Origin: Microbacterium sp. BK668
GTDB taxonomy: Bacteria; Actinomycetota; Actinomycetes; Actinomycetales; Microbacteriaceae
Length of the DNA: 64,000 bases
Assembly (NCBI RefSeq): GCF_004362195.1
Contig: NZ_SNWG01000002.1
Location: 62,001-126,000 of the forward strand
Reading direction: 5' to 3'
The translations under genes were made by a program, and so were the position numbers. Shown piece by piece: positions 63,590 to 64,000 of this stretch (positions are counted from its first letter, which is position 1; the number at the start of each line of letters is the position of its first letter). Below the pieces are notes generated by a model. The model was not told where the DNA came from, made no database searches, and was given only the letters and a program-made list of their open reading frames with translations.

Positions 63590-64000
63590 ATGAGCGAAGA
63601 ACGTCGCGTGCACCTCTCGCGCTCGGCTCCCGACGCGTACAAGACGCTCGACGCCTTCTCGAAGACCGTCGGCCGCATCGCCGCCGATGCGGGGATCGAC
63701 GGCCGGCTCAAAGAACTCGTGCAGATCCACGCCTCTCAGCTCAACGGGTGCGCCTACTGCGTGCGGGTGCATGTCGACCGCGCGCTCAAGGAGGGCCTCG
63801 ATGCGGACCTGATCGCGCAGCTCGCGACGTGGCGCGACTCGGGCGTCTTCACGGATCGGGAGCGCGCGGGACTCGAGCTCGCCGAGGCGTTCACGTTCAT
63901 CCATGACGGGGGAGTGCCCGACGAGGTGTACGACCACGTCGGCGGCATCCTCAGCGAGGACGAGTACGTCGCGCTCAGCTGGATCCTGGTGTCCATCAAC
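63590..64000 (+). CDS. AhpD/carboxymuconolactone-decarboxylase-like protein, partial
   Basis: The first 137 residues are visible; the gene runs off the right edge. The signature NGCAYCVRVHVDRALKEG carries CxxC plus a nearby His, as in AhpD-like peroxidases. EAFTFIHDGGVPDEVYDHV follows. Such proteins reduce peroxides or serve as redox adaptors. TAGGGT (63577-63582) is 7 bases before the ATG, so it is probably leaderless. It diverges from the hydrolase across a 53-bp gap. It is too short here to judge the C-terminus. Confidence 0.85.
   Translation, partial: MSEERRVHLSRSAPDAYKTLDAFSKTVGRIAADAGIDGRLKELVQIHASQLNGCAYCVRVHVDRALKEGLDADLIAQLATWRDSGVFTDRERAGLELAEAFTFIHDGGVPDEVYDHVGGILSEDEYVALSWILVSIN

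Overview
This window is chromosomal DNA from a high-GC actinobacterium, most likely a Microbacteriaceae species close to Microbacterium. Four observations support this. Base composition is roughly 70% GC. There is a SigR/RsrA redox-stress pair. A fused E2-E1 2-oxoglutarate dehydrogenase (Kgd/OdhA type) is present. Finally, a block of genes (secA, an Rv3235-like protein, pdtaS, whiB1, rsgA, aroA, sigR, rsrA) also lies close together in Mycobacterium tuberculosis. No rRNA, tRNA, CRISPR array, prophage or transposase was recognised. The species assignment is an inference.

Layout. 1-4730: two unknown proteins, a PadR regulator and secA. 4885-12114: alaA, small actinobacterial proteins, a SAF/TadZ-like pair, the PdtaS kinase and WhiB1. 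12367-15914: a membrane protein, a secreted HYR-repeat/PxKF surface protein and Bcp peroxiredoxin. 16034-19447: aroA-rsgA diverging from sigR-rsrA. 19482-24194: a lipid kinase and an AGPS-like FAD enzyme diverging from tetR-glpD. 24252-28411: a self-contained catabolic cluster with a cupin regulator, a ureohydrolase, an NTF2-like protein, an NCS1 permease and a cyclase-fold amidohydrolase. 28463-37537: kgd, guaB1, a BrkB-family membrane protein and two CNNM/HlyC-CorC membrane proteins preceded by a proline-rich upstream peptide. 37725-44645: an OYE flavoenzyme, nnrD, a GT87-like membrane enzyme, a thiamine-binding protein, an MFS exporter, a Nudix hydrolase and metX. 44754-48837: a block of three little-understood genes separating metX from metY. 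48925-57133: metY, an SDR, AlaX, a 14-TM exporter, a phosphoribosyltransferase, ung, an acetyltransferase and a protealysin-like protease with its emfourin inhibitor. 57438-62452: a complete oligopeptide-type ABC transporter operon. 62589-64000: an alpha/beta hydrolase and the start of an AhpD-like protein.

How genes work together. Many adjacent genes overlap by ATGA or GTGA and are probably [15 protein letters not shown] coupled: aroA-rsgA, sigR-rsrA, AGPS-dgk, tetR-glpD, SDR-alaX and the ABC operon. At least twenty genes have a TANNNT-type -10 element only 5-8 bases before the start codon and no Shine-Dalgarno sequence, so leaderless transcription is probably common here.

Regulatory DNA. 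The most informative sites are a SigR-type promoter in front of sigR, a palindrome inside the spacer of the ureohydrolase promoter, a perfect 18-bp operator in front of the MFS gene, a shared operator between the AGPS and tetR starts, and a 23-codon proline-rich leader ORF overlapping the first CNNM gene. Repeats include REP-like units at 37.6 and 52.1 kb, an 84-bp tandem array at 57.2 kb, and a strongly over-represented GGATGCC/GGCATCC heptamer throughout.
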